The notes beneath the pieces were generated by a model. The model ran no database searches and had not been told where the DNA came from. It was given only the letters and a program-made list of their open reading frames with translations. Below are positions 30,004-37,596 of a DNA stretch of 64,000 nucleotides, one piece after another. Source of the DNA: Flavimobilis sp052324925. GTDB lineage: Bacteria; Actinomycetota; Actinomycetes; Actinomycetales; Cellulomonadaceae. Numbering within the stretch: position 1 is the first letter of the stretch; each line of letters starts with the position of its first letter. The stretch lies in the NCBI GenBank assembly GCA_052324925.1, contig JBQPRE010000005.1; one strand, given 5' to 3'. The position numbers and the translations under genes are program-made.

Positions 30004-30015
30004 TAGGATCGCCTC
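30004..30015 (+). promoter_or_regulatory. -10 element of a probable leaderless promoter for hisC
   Basis: TAGGAT (30004-30009) is followed by 6 nt and the GTG start. The rest of the 186-bp recQ-hisC divergent gap shows no other clear element. Confidence 0.55.
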
Positions 30016-31155
30016 GTGACTACCCCCGACCGCGCACTGAGGTTGCCGATCCGTCCCGAGCTCGCGGACGAGGTGCCCTACGGCGCCCCCCAGCTCGACG
30101 TGCCCGTGCTCCTCAACGTCAACGAGAACCCGTACGCACCCTCCGCCGAGGTCGTCGAGTCCGTCGCGCACGCCGTCGCGCAGGCGACCGCGGGGCTCAA
30201 CCGCTACCCCGACCGCGACTTCCTCGGGCTGCGCGGCGACCTCGCCGACTACCTGGCAGAGGAGTCTGGGGTCCGTCTCGGGGCCGAGCAGATCTGGGCC
30301 GCCAACGGCTCGAACGAGGTCATGCTTCACGTCCTGCAGGCTTTCGCCGGACCGGGGCGCACCGTGGTCTCGTTCGCACCGACCTACTCGATGTACCCCG
30401 AGTACGCGCGTGACACGCACTCGCGCTACGTCGTGGGACGACGCGAGGAGGACTTCACGCTCGACGCGGCGCACGCCGTCGGCATCGTCCGTGCGGAACA
30501 GCCGTCGGTCATCATCCTCACGAGCCCCAACAACCCGACGGGCACCGCGCTGCCCCTGGCCACGATCCGAGCGGTCCTCGACGCGGCCCTCGAGGTCGAC
30601 GTCGACGGAGCACCGGCGATCGTCGTCGTCGACGAGGCCTACGCAGAGTTCCGGCGCGCAGGTGTGTCCAGTGCCCTCGAGCTGCTCGCGGAGTACCCCA
30701 ACCTCGCTGTGAGCCGCACGATGTCCAAGGCGTTCGCGCTCGCGGGCGCCCGGGTGGGCTACCTCGCCGCTCGGACGGAGCTCGTCGACGGCCTGCGGGT
30801 CGTCCGCCTGCCGTACCACCTCTCGGCCGTGACCCAGGCGGTCGCGCGCGCCGCGCTCACGCACGCTCCGTCCCTTCTCGGCAAGGTGGCCGAGCTGCGT
30901 GAGGAGCGTGACGCGACGGTTGCGTGGCTCCGGGCCCAACGGGTCGACGGGCGTCCGCTCGCCGTTGCGGACTCGGACTCGAACTTCGTGCTCTTCGGAA
31001 CGTTCCCCGACCGCCATGCCGTCTGGCAGGGCTTGTTGGATCGGGGCGTGCTCATCCGGGAGACTGGTCCCGATGGCTGGCTGCGCGTGTCGATCGGCAC
31101 GCGTGAAGAGATGGTGGCGTTCAAGAACGCCCTCGTGGAGGTAGTTGACCTGTGA
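30016..31155 (+). CDS. hisC: Histidinol-phosphate aminotransferase HisC
   Basis: PLP enzyme (fold type I) that converts imidazole acetol phosphate to histidinol phosphate. The 379-aa product has LNVNENPY near the N-terminus, the SPNNPTGTALP segment, and K238 in TMSKAFALAGARVGY as the PLP lysine. The GTG is supported by the -10 just upstream. Its stop overlaps hisB, starting the run hisC-hisB-unknown-hisH-hisA-sseB. Confidence 0.95.
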   Translation: MTTPDRALRLPIRPELADEVPYGAPQLDVPVLLNVNENPYAPSAEVVESVAHAVAQATAGLNRYPDRDFLGLRGDLADYLAEESGVRLGAEQIWAANGSNEVMLHVLQAFAGPGRTVVSFAPTYSMYPEYARDTHSRYVVGRREEDFTLDAAHAVGIVRAEQPSVIILTSPNNPTGTALPLATIRAVLDAALEVDVDGAPAIVVVDEAYAEFRRAGVSSALELLAEYPNLAVSRTMSKAFALAGARVGYLAARTELVDGLRVVRLPYHLSAVTQAVARAALTHAPSLLGKVAELREERDATVAWLRAQRVDGRPLAVADSDSNFVLFGTFPDRHAVWQGLLDRGVLIRETGPDGWLRVSIGTREEMVAFKNALVEVVDL

Positions 31156-31760
31156 CTGCGACCAAGCGCACCGCGCGTATCGAGCGCACGACGTCGGAGT
31201 CGAGCGTCGTCGTCGAGCTCGATCTCGACGGCAGCGGCCGCACCGAGATCTCGACGGGCGTGCCGTTCTACGACCACATGCTCACCGCTCTCGGCAAGCA
31301 CTCGCTCATCGACCTCACGGTCCGGGCCGAGGGCGACACGCACATCGACGCGCACCACACGGTCGAGGACGTCGCGATCTGCCTCGGCGAGGCCCTCAGG
31401 ACGGCGCTCGGTGACAAGCGTGGCATCGCACGTTTCGGTGACGCGCACGTGCCGCTCGATGAGGCGCTCGCGCGCGCCGTGGTCGACGTCTCGGGCCGTC
31501 CCTACCTCGTGCACGACGGTGAGCCGGCCGGGCAGGAGTACCACCTCATCGGCGGGCACTTCACCGGGTCGCTCACGCGCCACGTCCTCGAGTCGATCGC
31601 GCACCACGCGAACATCTGCTTGCACGTCACGGTGCTTGCGGGTCGTGACCCGCACCACATCGTCGAGGCGCAGTTCAAGGCGCTCGCGCGGGCGCTGAGG
31701 GCCGCCATCGCGTTCGACCCGCGGGTCGACGGCATCCCGTCGACGAAGGGCGCCCTGTGA
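31152..31760 (+). CDS. hisB: Imidazoleglycerol-phosphate dehydratase HisB
   Basis: Manganese-dependent dehydratase of histidine synthesis. The 202-aa protein is monofunctional, without the phosphatase half of enteric HisB. It shows GVPFYDHML, the metal-binding DAHHTVED and a second HHxxE near the C-terminus (SIAHHANICLH). The GTG overlaps the hisC stop. Confidence 0.96.
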   Translation: MTATKRTARIERTTSESSVVVELDLDGSGRTEISTGVPFYDHMLTALGKHSLIDLTVRAEGDTHIDAHHTVEDVAICLGEALRTALGDKRGIARFGDAHVPLDEALARAVVDVSGRPYLVHDGEPAGQEYHLIGGHFTGSLTRHVLESIAHHANICLHVTVLAGRDPHHIVEAQFKALARALRAAIAFDPRVDGIPSTKGAL

Positions 31761-32275
31761 TGTCGCAGGACCTGCCCGACGACCTCTCGTTCGAGGTGCC
31801 CGACGACCTCTCGGGGCTCGATTCCCTCGGCTCGGCCCCCGAGCCGAGCATAGCGCTCCTGCTCACGCAGGTCGCTGGCGCGGAGCCGCTTGTCGCGCTG
31901 TGCGCGCTCGCGCAGGTGGCCGCTGACGTCGTCCCGAGCCGGATCGGTGCTATCGCGGTGCTGCGCGAGCGCGCCGGAACAGCGCCCCTCGAGGCCGCGT
32001 CCGCGGTCTCGGGCCTCCTGCAGGGCTCCGAGGTCGTGCTTGTCACGCGCTCGGGCTCGCAGCTGAGCGCGAGCCGCTGGGAGGGCGGGGAGCGCGGTGC
32101 CGACATTCCCGCTGGTCTCCTGCTCGACTCGGCTCCCGCCGACCTTGAGGACCTCATCCTCGGTGAGAAGACGATCGCTGACCTGCAGGGCGTCGCGGAC
32201 TCGACGACGCTGTCGCGCCTCGGCGCGATGCGAGCGCTGAAGAAGATCGCCAAGAAGATGCGGAAGGAGCAGTGA
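31760..32275 (+). CDS. Unknown protein encoded between hisB and hisH
   Basis: I do not recognise this 171-aa protein. The N-terminal 25 residues are acidic, with a short repeat (LPDDLS, VPDDLSG). The middle is Ala/Leu/Val-rich and probably helical, and the last ~12 residues are strongly basic (KKIAKKMRKEQ). There is no signal peptide, membrane span or metal motif. The start overlaps the hisB stop (either GTG 31757 or ATG 31760), and its own stop overlaps hisH, so it is tightly coupled to the his genes. It may be an accessory to histidine synthesis or simply a passenger. Confidence 0.7.
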   Translation: MSQDLPDDLSFEVPDDLSGLDSLGSAPEPSIALLLTQVAGAEPLVALCALAQVAADVVPSRIGAIAVLRERAGTAPLEAASAVSGLLQGSEVVLVTRSGSQLSASRWEGGERGADIPAGLLLDSAPADLEDLILGEKTIADLQGVADSTTLSRLGAMRALKKIAKKMRKEQ

Positions 32276-32919
32276 CCGCACGGAGCGTCGTCGTCCTCGA
32301 CTACGGTTTTGGCAACGTGCGATCAGCTGTCCGCGCCCTCGAGCGGGTCGGGGCACAGGTCGAGCTGACGTCAGACCGTGACGCCGCGATGGCGGCCGAC
32401 GGTCTCGTCGTGCCCGGCGTCGGCGCATACGCCGCCGTGATGGCGGGCCTGCGAGGCGTGCGTGGCGACTGGATCGTCGAACGCCGCCTCGCAGGTGGTT
32501 TGCCCGTGCTGGGCATCTGCGTCGGCCAGCAGGTGATGTTTGACGCGGGTGTGGAGCACGGCGTGAGCACCGAAGGGCTCGGCCAGTGGCCGGGCGTCGT
32601 CGAGCGGCTCGCGGCACCCGTCGTTCCCCACATGGGCTGGAACACAGTCGAGGTCCCCGAGGGCTCGCGGCTCTTCGCGGGGATCGAGGACGAGCGCTTC
32701 TACTTCGTGCACTCCTACGCCGCCCAGTCCTTCGCGTTGGGGACGGACGAGCCCGACGACACCCGCTTCCCGGCGCCGCGCGTCACATGGGCCGACCACG
32801 GTGGCCGATTCGTTGCTGCAGTCGAGAACGGCCCGCTTGCCGCGACGCAGTTCCACCCGGAGAAGTCCGGCGATGCGGGAGCCCAGCTGCTCTCGAACTG
32901 GCTCGGCACGCTGCGCTGA
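32272..32919 (+). CDS. hisH: Imidazole glycerol phosphate synthase glutaminase subunit HisH
   Basis: Class I glutamine amidotransferase that supplies ammonia to HisF. The 215-aa product has the catalytic triad C83 (GICVGQQVMF), H195 and E197 (QFHPEKSG). AAGGAG precedes the GTG at 32272. Its partner hisF is not in this window. Confidence 0.95.
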   Translation: MTARSVVVLDYGFGNVRSAVRALERVGAQVELTSDRDAAMAADGLVVPGVGAYAAVMAGLRGVRGDWIVERRLAGGLPVLGICVGQQVMFDAGVEHGVSTEGLGQWPGVVERLAAPVVPHMGWNTVEVPEGSRLFAGIEDERFYFVHSYAAQSFALGTDEPDDTRFPAPRVTWADHGGRFVAAVENGPLAATQFHPEKSGDAGAQLLSNWLGTLR

Positions 32920-32937
32920 GCCGCAGTCATATTCCTC

Positions 32938-32951
32938 GGCGCGATCGCGCC
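32938..32951. promoter_or_regulatory. 14-bp perfect palindrome upstream of hisA
   Basis: GGCGCGATCGCGCC is perfectly self-complementary and lies in the 53-nt hisH-hisA gap, 21 nt before the ATG. It may be an operator or an RNA hairpin; in GC-rich DNA it could also be chance. Confidence 0.3.
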
Positions 32952-32972
32952 TCGACAGTCCACGGAGTTGTC

Positions 32973-33704
32973 ATGTCCGACCGTCTCGTCCTCCTGCCCG
33001 CCGTCGATGTCGTCGACGGCCAGGCTGTCCGTCTCACGCAGGGGGTGGCCGGGTCCGAGAAGAGCTACGGCGACCCGCTCGAGGCAGCGCTCGAGTGGCA
33101 GGCGGGCGGTGCCGAATGGCTGCATCTCGTCGATCTTGACGCGGCCTTCGGACGCGGCTCGAACGCTGAGCTGCTGCGGGAGGTCGTGGGCCGCCTCGAC
33201 ATCTCGGTCGAGCTCACGGGTGGGATCCGCGACGACGCTTCGCTCGAGCGGGCGCTCGGAACAGGAGCGGCGCGTGTCAACCTCGGCACGGCCGCCGTCG
33301 AGAATCCGGAGTGGACCGCGCGCGTGCTCGGCGAGTACGGCGACCGCGTTGCTGTGGGGCTCGACGTGCGCGGGGAGACGGTTGCGACGCGCGGCTGGAC
33401 CGAGGACGGCGGCAACGTGTGGGAGGTCCTTGCGCGTCTCGACGCAGCTGGGTGCTCGCGCTACGTCGTGACCGACGTGACCAAGGACGGCATGCTCCAG
33501 GGCCCGAACGTCGAGCTGCTCGCAGAGTTTGCGCGTCGCGCGGCGGCGCCGGTCGTCGCCTCGGGTGGGATCTCGAGCCTCGATGACCTGCGGGCACTGC
33601 GCGCCCTCGTGGGCGTGGGTGTCGACCAGGCGATTGTCGGCAAGGCCCTGTACGACGGCGCGTTCACGTTGCCCGAGGCTCTCGACGTTGCGGGTCGGCT
33701 GTGA
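32973..33704 (+). CDS. priA: Phosphoribosyl isomerase A, PriA-type HisA
   Basis: TIM-barrel isomerase converting ProFAR to PRFAR. In many actinobacteria the same enzyme (PriA) also does the TrpF reaction of tryptophan synthesis. The 243-aa product has D12 (PAVDVVDG), R20, R140-G-W142 and D172 (TKDG), which resemble the bifunctional PriA pattern. No trpF is visible here, but only a whole genome could test this. GGAG lies 6 nt before the ATG. Confidence 0.9.
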   Translation: MSDRLVLLPAVDVVDGQAVRLTQGVAGSEKSYGDPLEAALEWQAGGAEWLHLVDLDAAFGRGSNAELLREVVGRLDISVELTGGIRDDASLERALGTGAARVNLGTAAVENPEWTARVLGEYGDRVAVGLDVRGETVATRGWTEDGGNVWEVLARLDAAGCSRYVVTDVTKDGMLQGPNVELLAEFARRAAAPVVASGGISSLDDLRALRALVGVGVDQAIVGKALYDGAFTLPEALDVAGRL

Positions 33705-34558
33705 ACGACCCCGTGGCGGGCAGCGATGACGTCGTGCGCGCTCCGGACGCCGACGGGCATGTCCGCGCTGTTCCTCAGCAGGTGGCTGCTGTGCGTGAGG
33801 GGGCGGATGGCCCGAGCGACTCGGCCGGTGTCCCTTGGGGCGGCCGGCAGCTGCGTGAGAACCCGTTCGCGGGCGATGACGGAACGGTTGATGCTGCCCT
33901 CGGTGCGGCGCTCGACGCACACGCGGCGGCGCCCTCCTCGGACACGATGGGGGCCGTGGTCGCGGCACTGGGTGAGGCTCGCGTGCTTGTGCCCGTGCTC
34001 GCGGAGCTCGAGACTGGCGTGACGTCGGATCACGGGGTCGAGGCTGACAAGGAGGCTTCGGCGGGCGTCGTCGCGCTTGAGGCCCCTGACGGCCGACGCG
34101 CGTTGCCCGTCTTTTCGTCGGTCGCCACGATGGCCGCGTGGCGCGCTGATGCGCGTCCGGTGCCGTCGTTCGCCTCACGTGCCGCGCTCTCGGCTGTTCA
34201 GGAGAACTGGTCGCTCGTCGTCGTCGATCCGGGCGGTCCCGTGACGGTTCTCGTGCCGCGACCTGCCGTATGGGCTCTCGCACAGGGCAAGCCGTGGCGT
34301 CCGGCGGTCGTTGGCGGCGTCGTCGACGACGAGGTGCGCGAAGCGGTGCGCGCGGCGTGCCTGCCCGCGCAGCACGTCGTGCGCGCGGACGCGGAGCCGG
34401 GCCGGTCGGCCGAGGTCGCCGTCGTGCTCGGGATCGACGCGGGCCTCGACCGCGCGGGCCTCGACGGGGTGCTGCGCTGGATCAACTCGGCGCTCGCCTC
34501 GAGCTCGGTGATCTCTGAGCGCGTCGATGCCCTCGAGATCCGCGTCGGCAAGGCCTAG
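33701..34558 (+). CDS. SseB family protein
   Basis: A 285-aa protein with the SseB N-terminal fold in its middle part (ENPFAGDDG to VFSSVATMAAWRADARPVP) and a C-terminal SseB-like section. The role is unknown in actinobacteria. It overlaps the priA stop and ends the his transcription unit just before a strong hairpin. Confidence 0.82.
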   Translation: MNDPVAGSDDVVRAPDADGHVRAVPQQVAAVREGADGPSDSAGVPWGGRQLRENPFAGDDGTVDAALGAALDAHAAAPSSDTMGAVVAALGEARVLVPVLAELETGVTSDHGVEADKEASAGVVALEAPDGRRALPVFSSVATMAAWRADARPVPSFASRAALSAVQENWSLVVVDPGGPVTVLVPRPAVWALAQGKPWRPAVVGGVVDDEVREAVRAACLPAQHVVRADAEPGRSAEVAVVLGIDAGLDRAGLDGVLRWINSALASSSVISERVDALEIRVGKA

Positions 34559-34574
34559 ACGTCTGGTTGCGCGT

Positions 34575-34618
34575 CAGCACCACGGCCCCGCGGGCGGAAC
34601 TGCGGGGCCGTGGTGCTG
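34575..34618. terminator. Bidirectional terminator between sseB and DUF1844
   Basis: A perfect 17-bp stem (34575-34591 with 34602-34618) and 10-nt loop between two convergent genes; no long T-tract. Confidence 0.85.
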
Positions 34619-34668
34619 TGGTGCTGTGGTGGTGACGGGCCGGGGCCCTGACGGGTTGTGGCGCGAGC

Positions 34669-35025
34669 TCAGGACACGTGGCCCGTGAGCTTCTCGCCCG
34701 GGCCCTCGCCAGGAGCGTCGGGGATGACGCTGGCTTCACGGAACGCGAGCTGAAGGGTGCGCAGGCCGTCGCGCAGGGAGCGGGCGTGCTGGCTACCGAT
34801 ATCGGGAGCCGACGTCACGATGAGGCCGGCGAGCGCGTTGATGAGCTTGCGCGCCTCGTCGAGATCGGTGAGGTGCTCCTCGCCCTCCGCGAGCCCGAGC
34901 TTGACCGCTGCGGCACTCATGAGATGAACGGCGGCGGTCGTGATGACCTCGACCGCGTTGACCTCGGCAATGTCGCGAACTGCCTGCTGGGTGACGTCGT
35001 CGTCGTGGGTGTGCTCGGTGCTCAT
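34669..35025 (-). CDS. DUF1844 protein
   Basis: A 118-aa protein with the DUF1844 core VRDIAEVNAVEVITTAAVHLMSAAAVKLGL. The family is common in actinobacteria and usually found beside infC; function unknown. Predicted alpha-helical and soluble. The ATG at 35025 is preferred because family members begin close to it. An in-frame ATG at 35043 would add MRDDGG. Confidence 0.82.
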   Translation of the reverse strand: MSTEHTHDDDVTQQAVRDIAEVNAVEVITTAAVHLMSAAAVKLGLAEGEEHLTDLDEARKLINALAGLIVTSAPDIGSQHARSLRDGLRTLQLAFREASVIPDAPGEGPGEKLTGHVS

Positions 35026-35092
35026 GCCTCCATCATCGCGCATGAGACGTGCGGGCGTGACCGTGTCTCCGCGGGGTCGTGCGGAGATGGCC

Positions 35093-35134
35093 GAGGCCCC
35101 CGTGCCGTCCTGTGGTGGACGGCACGGGGGCCTC
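35093..35134 (-). terminator. Terminator after the catalase gene
   Basis: Perfect 18-bp stem (35093-35110 with 35117-35134) and 6-nt loop, 48 nt beyond the catalase stop on the minus strand. Confidence 0.85.
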
Positions 35135-35181
35135 AGGGTCGAGCCGCGCGCGATGGCTGGGCCAGCCGCGTCGCGCCCGGG

Positions 35182-36684
35182 TCAGTAGCCGATCGGCTCC
35201 GCCTCGGAGTCGCCGCCCGCCGCGGCGACCGGGGCGAGGTGCCCGACGGTCTCACGGAGCTGCGCGCCGAGGGTGGGGTCGACCTGGCCCCAGTACCAGA
35301 AGAAGCGCTCCCGGATCTCGGGAACCGTGATGGCCGAGCCCTGTCCCGTGAGGGTGACGAGGAAGCGTGCCTTGGACGCGTCGTCGAACACGTCGCGGTA
35401 GAGCGTGCCCGCCTGTCCGAAGTCGGAGTCGTCCGAGCGGAGCGTCTGGGCGGCGCGCACGAGCGCACCGTCCGTCTCCCACCCGACCTCGCCTGCGCGG
35501 GCCTCGTCGGCCGCGGGGGCGCCGGCTGAGTTGGTGGCGTGGACGGGGGTCGTCGCGGAGCTGAACTGGTACCGCATCTGCCCCTCGTGCTGGTAGTTGC
35601 GCACCTCAGCCGCGTGGGGCTGGTTGACGGGGAGCTGGTTGTAGTTCGCTCCGATGCGGTACCGCTGCGCGTCGGGGTAGGCGAACATGCGACCCATGAG
35701 CATCTTGTCGGGGGAGATGCCGATGCCCGGGACGAGGTTCGACGGCGAGAACGCGGCCTGCTCGATCTCGGCGAAGAAGTTCTCGGGGTTGCGGTCGAGG
35801 GTGAGCTCGCCGACCTTGATGAGGGGGTAGTCCGCGTGAGCCCAGGTCTTGGTGATGTCGAACGGGTTGAAGCGGTAGGTCTTGCCCTCTTCGTAGGGCA
35901 TGACCTGGACGAAGAGGTCCCACACCGGGTTCTCGCCACGCTCGATCGCCTCGTAGAGGTCGCGGCGGTAGTGGTCGGCGTCGGAGCCGGCGAGCTTCTC
36001 GGCTTCGTCGTTCGTCATCGACTCGACGCCCTGGCGGGACTTGAAGTGGTACTGGACCCAGAAGCGCTCGCCGTCGGCGTTCATCCACGAGTACGTGTGC
36101 GAGCCGTAGCCGTTCATGTGGCGCCATGAGAGCGGCAGACCGCGGTCGCCCATGACGTAGGTGACCTGGTGGGCCGACTCGGGGGACAGTGTCCAGAAGT
36201 CCCACTGCATGTCGGCGTCGCGCAGGCCCGAGGCGCCCAGGCGCTTCTGGGAGTGGATGAAGTCGGGGAACTTGATCGCGTCGCGGATGAAGAACACGGG
36301 GGTGTTGTTCCCGACGATGTCGTAGTTGCCCTCGGACGTGTAGAAGCGCAGCGAGAAGCCGCGCACGTCGCGCCACGTGTCGGGGGAGCCCTGCTCGCCT
36401 GCGACGGAGGAGAAGCGCAGGAGCGTCTCGACCTCGGCGCCCGGCTGGAAGACCGCCGCCTTGGTGTAGGCCGAGACGTCCTCGGTGACGACGAAACGGC
36501 CGAACGCGCCGCCGCCCTTGGCGTGCGGGTTGCGCTCCGGGACGCGCTCCCGGTTGAAGGAGGCGAGCTTCTCGACGAGGAAGCGGTCGTGCAGGGCGGT
36601 GATGCCGTCGGGGCCGGTCGTGAGCGAGTGCTGGTCGCTCGGGATCGGTGTCCCGGACTGGCTTGTCGTGAACTGCTGGGTCAC
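35182..36684 (-). CDS. katA: Monofunctional haem catalase
   Basis: Converts hydrogen peroxide to water and oxygen in the cytoplasm. The 500-aa length and sequence fit the small-subunit clade 3 catalases. Visible are the distal-side motif RVPERNPHAKGGGAFG with catalytic H54, the SPESAHQVTYVMGDRGLP region, and the proximal haem-ligand segment RMFAYPDAQRYRIG. It lies 75 nt after the Fur-family gene on the same strand, as in catR-catA and furA-kat pairs, so it is probably repressed by that protein until peroxide appears. Confidence 0.95.
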   Translation of the reverse strand: MTQQFTTSQSGTPIPSDQHSLTTGPDGITALHDRFLVEKLASFNRERVPERNPHAKGGGAFGRFVVTEDVSAYTKAAVFQPGAEVETLLRFSSVAGEQGSPDTWRDVRGFSLRFYTSEGNYDIVGNNTPVFFIRDAIKFPDFIHSQKRLGASGLRDADMQWDFWTLSPESAHQVTYVMGDRGLPLSWRHMNGYGSHTYSWMNADGERFWVQYHFKSRQGVESMTNDEAEKLAGSDADHYRRDLYEAIERGENPVWDLFVQVMPYEEGKTYRFNPFDITKTWAHADYPLIKVGELTLDRNPENFFAEIEQAAFSPSNLVPGIGISPDKMLMGRMFAYPDAQRYRIGANYNQLPVNQPHAAEVRNYQHEGQMRYQFSSATTPVHATNSAGAPAADEARAGEVGWETDGALVRAAQTLRSDDSDFGQAGTLYRDVFDDASKARFLVTLTGQGSAITVPEIRERFFWYWGQVDPTLGAQLRETVGHLAPVAAAGGDSEAEPIGY

Positions 36685-36759
36685 AGGTTCTCCTTGTGCG
36701 TGGTGCGGCGCCGTTTCACGGGCGAACGGTGGTCACAGTGGTGGGCGCTGAGGGCCGGG

Positions 36760-37203
36760 TCATGCGGTCGGGCGACAGGACGGGCACGTTCCCCAGTAGA
36801 GGACCTCGGCCGTGTCGATCGTGAAGCCGTGGTCGTTCGAGGGGATGAGGCACGGGGCGTGGCCGGTGGCGCAGTCGACGTCGCTCACGGCGCCGCACGA
36901 GCGACAGACCACGTGGTGGTGGTTGTCGCCGCGGCGCCTTTCGTAGCGGGCCGGGTGTCCCGCGGGCTCGATGCGCTGGATGAGCCCGTGGGCGTCGAGT
37001 ACGTGGAGGACGTCGTAGACGGCTTGGACCGACACGGAGCCGAGTTTGGCGCGGACTGCGCCGATCACCTGGTCGGCGCTCGCGTGAGGCTGGGTGCTCA
37101 GTGCCGCGAGGGTCGCGAGCCGCGGCGCGGTGACGCGCAGGCCTGCGGAGCGCAGGAGTGCCTCGTCGTCCGTCCGGCTCTTGGCCGTGTTCGCGGTGGT
37201 CAT
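36760..37203 (-). CDS. Fur family regulator, probable peroxide-responsive repressor of katA
   Basis: A 147-aa Fur/PerR-family protein with an N-terminal winged helix (LRVTAPRLATLAALSTQPHASADQV), the HHHVVCRSCGAVSDVDC metal region and a C-terminal CPSC pair that would bind structural zinc. Its position directly upstream of a catalase suggests a CatR/FurA-like hydrogen peroxide sensor that also represses itself. The start at 37203 gives the family length. Confidence 0.88.
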   Translation of the reverse strand: MTTANTAKSRTDDEALLRSAGLRVTAPRLATLAALSTQPHASADQVIGAVRAKLGSVSVQAVYDVLHVLDAHGLIQRIEPAGHPARYERRRGDNHHHVVCRSCGAVSDVDCATGHAPCLIPSNDHGFTIDTAEVLYWGTCPSCRPTA

Positions 37204-37225
37204 GCGCCTAGTCTGCCATGCTTTC

Positions 37226-37238
37226 TGGAAGGACTCCA
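37226..37238. promoter_or_regulatory. Candidate Fur/CatR operator upstream of the fur gene
   Basis: TGGA-AGGAC-TCCA is a short inverted repeat 22 nt before the regulator's start, next to a possible -10 (CAGACT on the minus strand). Arms of only 4 bp make this weak. Confidence 0.25.
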
Positions 37239-37346
37239 ATCTCGTAGTCGGTCCACACTGGAGGGTGGGTGCAGTGCTGACGGCCCCCGTTCGCGGCATC
37301 CGTGACGCAACGCACCCGGTAGGAGTCAAGAGCCGGGGCATCCCTG

Positions 37347-37355
37347 TGCTACCGT
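37347..37355 (+). promoter_or_regulatory. Extended -10 promoter of the infC operon
   Basis: TGCTACCGT fits TGN-TANNNT. It would start a leader RNA of about 235 nt before infC. No clear -35 is seen. The remaining DNA back to 37204 carries only the fur upstream region. Confidence 0.45.
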
Positions 37356-37460
37356 TTCTTGCTGGACCGCCGCCACGTTCGTGAGGACGCAGCGGCACGC
37401 AAGCGGAGTAGCCTCCCACCTGATCACCGACTGGCCGTGTGCCGACAGGAGACGGGTCTG

Positions 37461-37552
37461 GTCCGACGCTCACCGTCAGGTGAGGGCTCGTGCGTGTCAC
37501 GGGCTGTGTCGGACGTATGAGGCCTCCACCTGCATCCCAGGTCGGAGGCCTT
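37461..37552 (+). ncRNA. Structured infC leader with attenuator-like hairpin
   Basis: The ~235-nt leader can fold into GTCCGAC/GTCGGAC (37461-37467 with 37508-37514) enclosing a CTCACC/GGTGAG hairpin (37469-37484), followed by a long hairpin at 37519-37552 with an AGGCCTCC/GGAGGCCT stem extended by ACCT/AGGT. The last stem is followed by TTCTCCGTTCC and resembles a terminator or attenuator before infC. No ligand or protein is known from sequence; IF3 or L20 autoregulation is a reasonable guess. Confidence 0.5.
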
Positions 37553-37596
37553 CTCCGTTCCTGGGCCCGACATCTTGACGATCTGAGGAGTCTCAC

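Noticed and set aside
29830..31017. Upstream extension of recQ by ~396 codons
   Set aside because: It would run antisense through hisC. The ATG at 29829 has a -10 hexamer 7 nt upstream and gives a plausible length.
34575..35134. Repeated hairpins considered as CRISPR or mobile repeats
   Set aside because: Each inverted repeat has a different sequence and sits at the end of a gene, so they are terminators. No direct repeats with regular spacers were seen.
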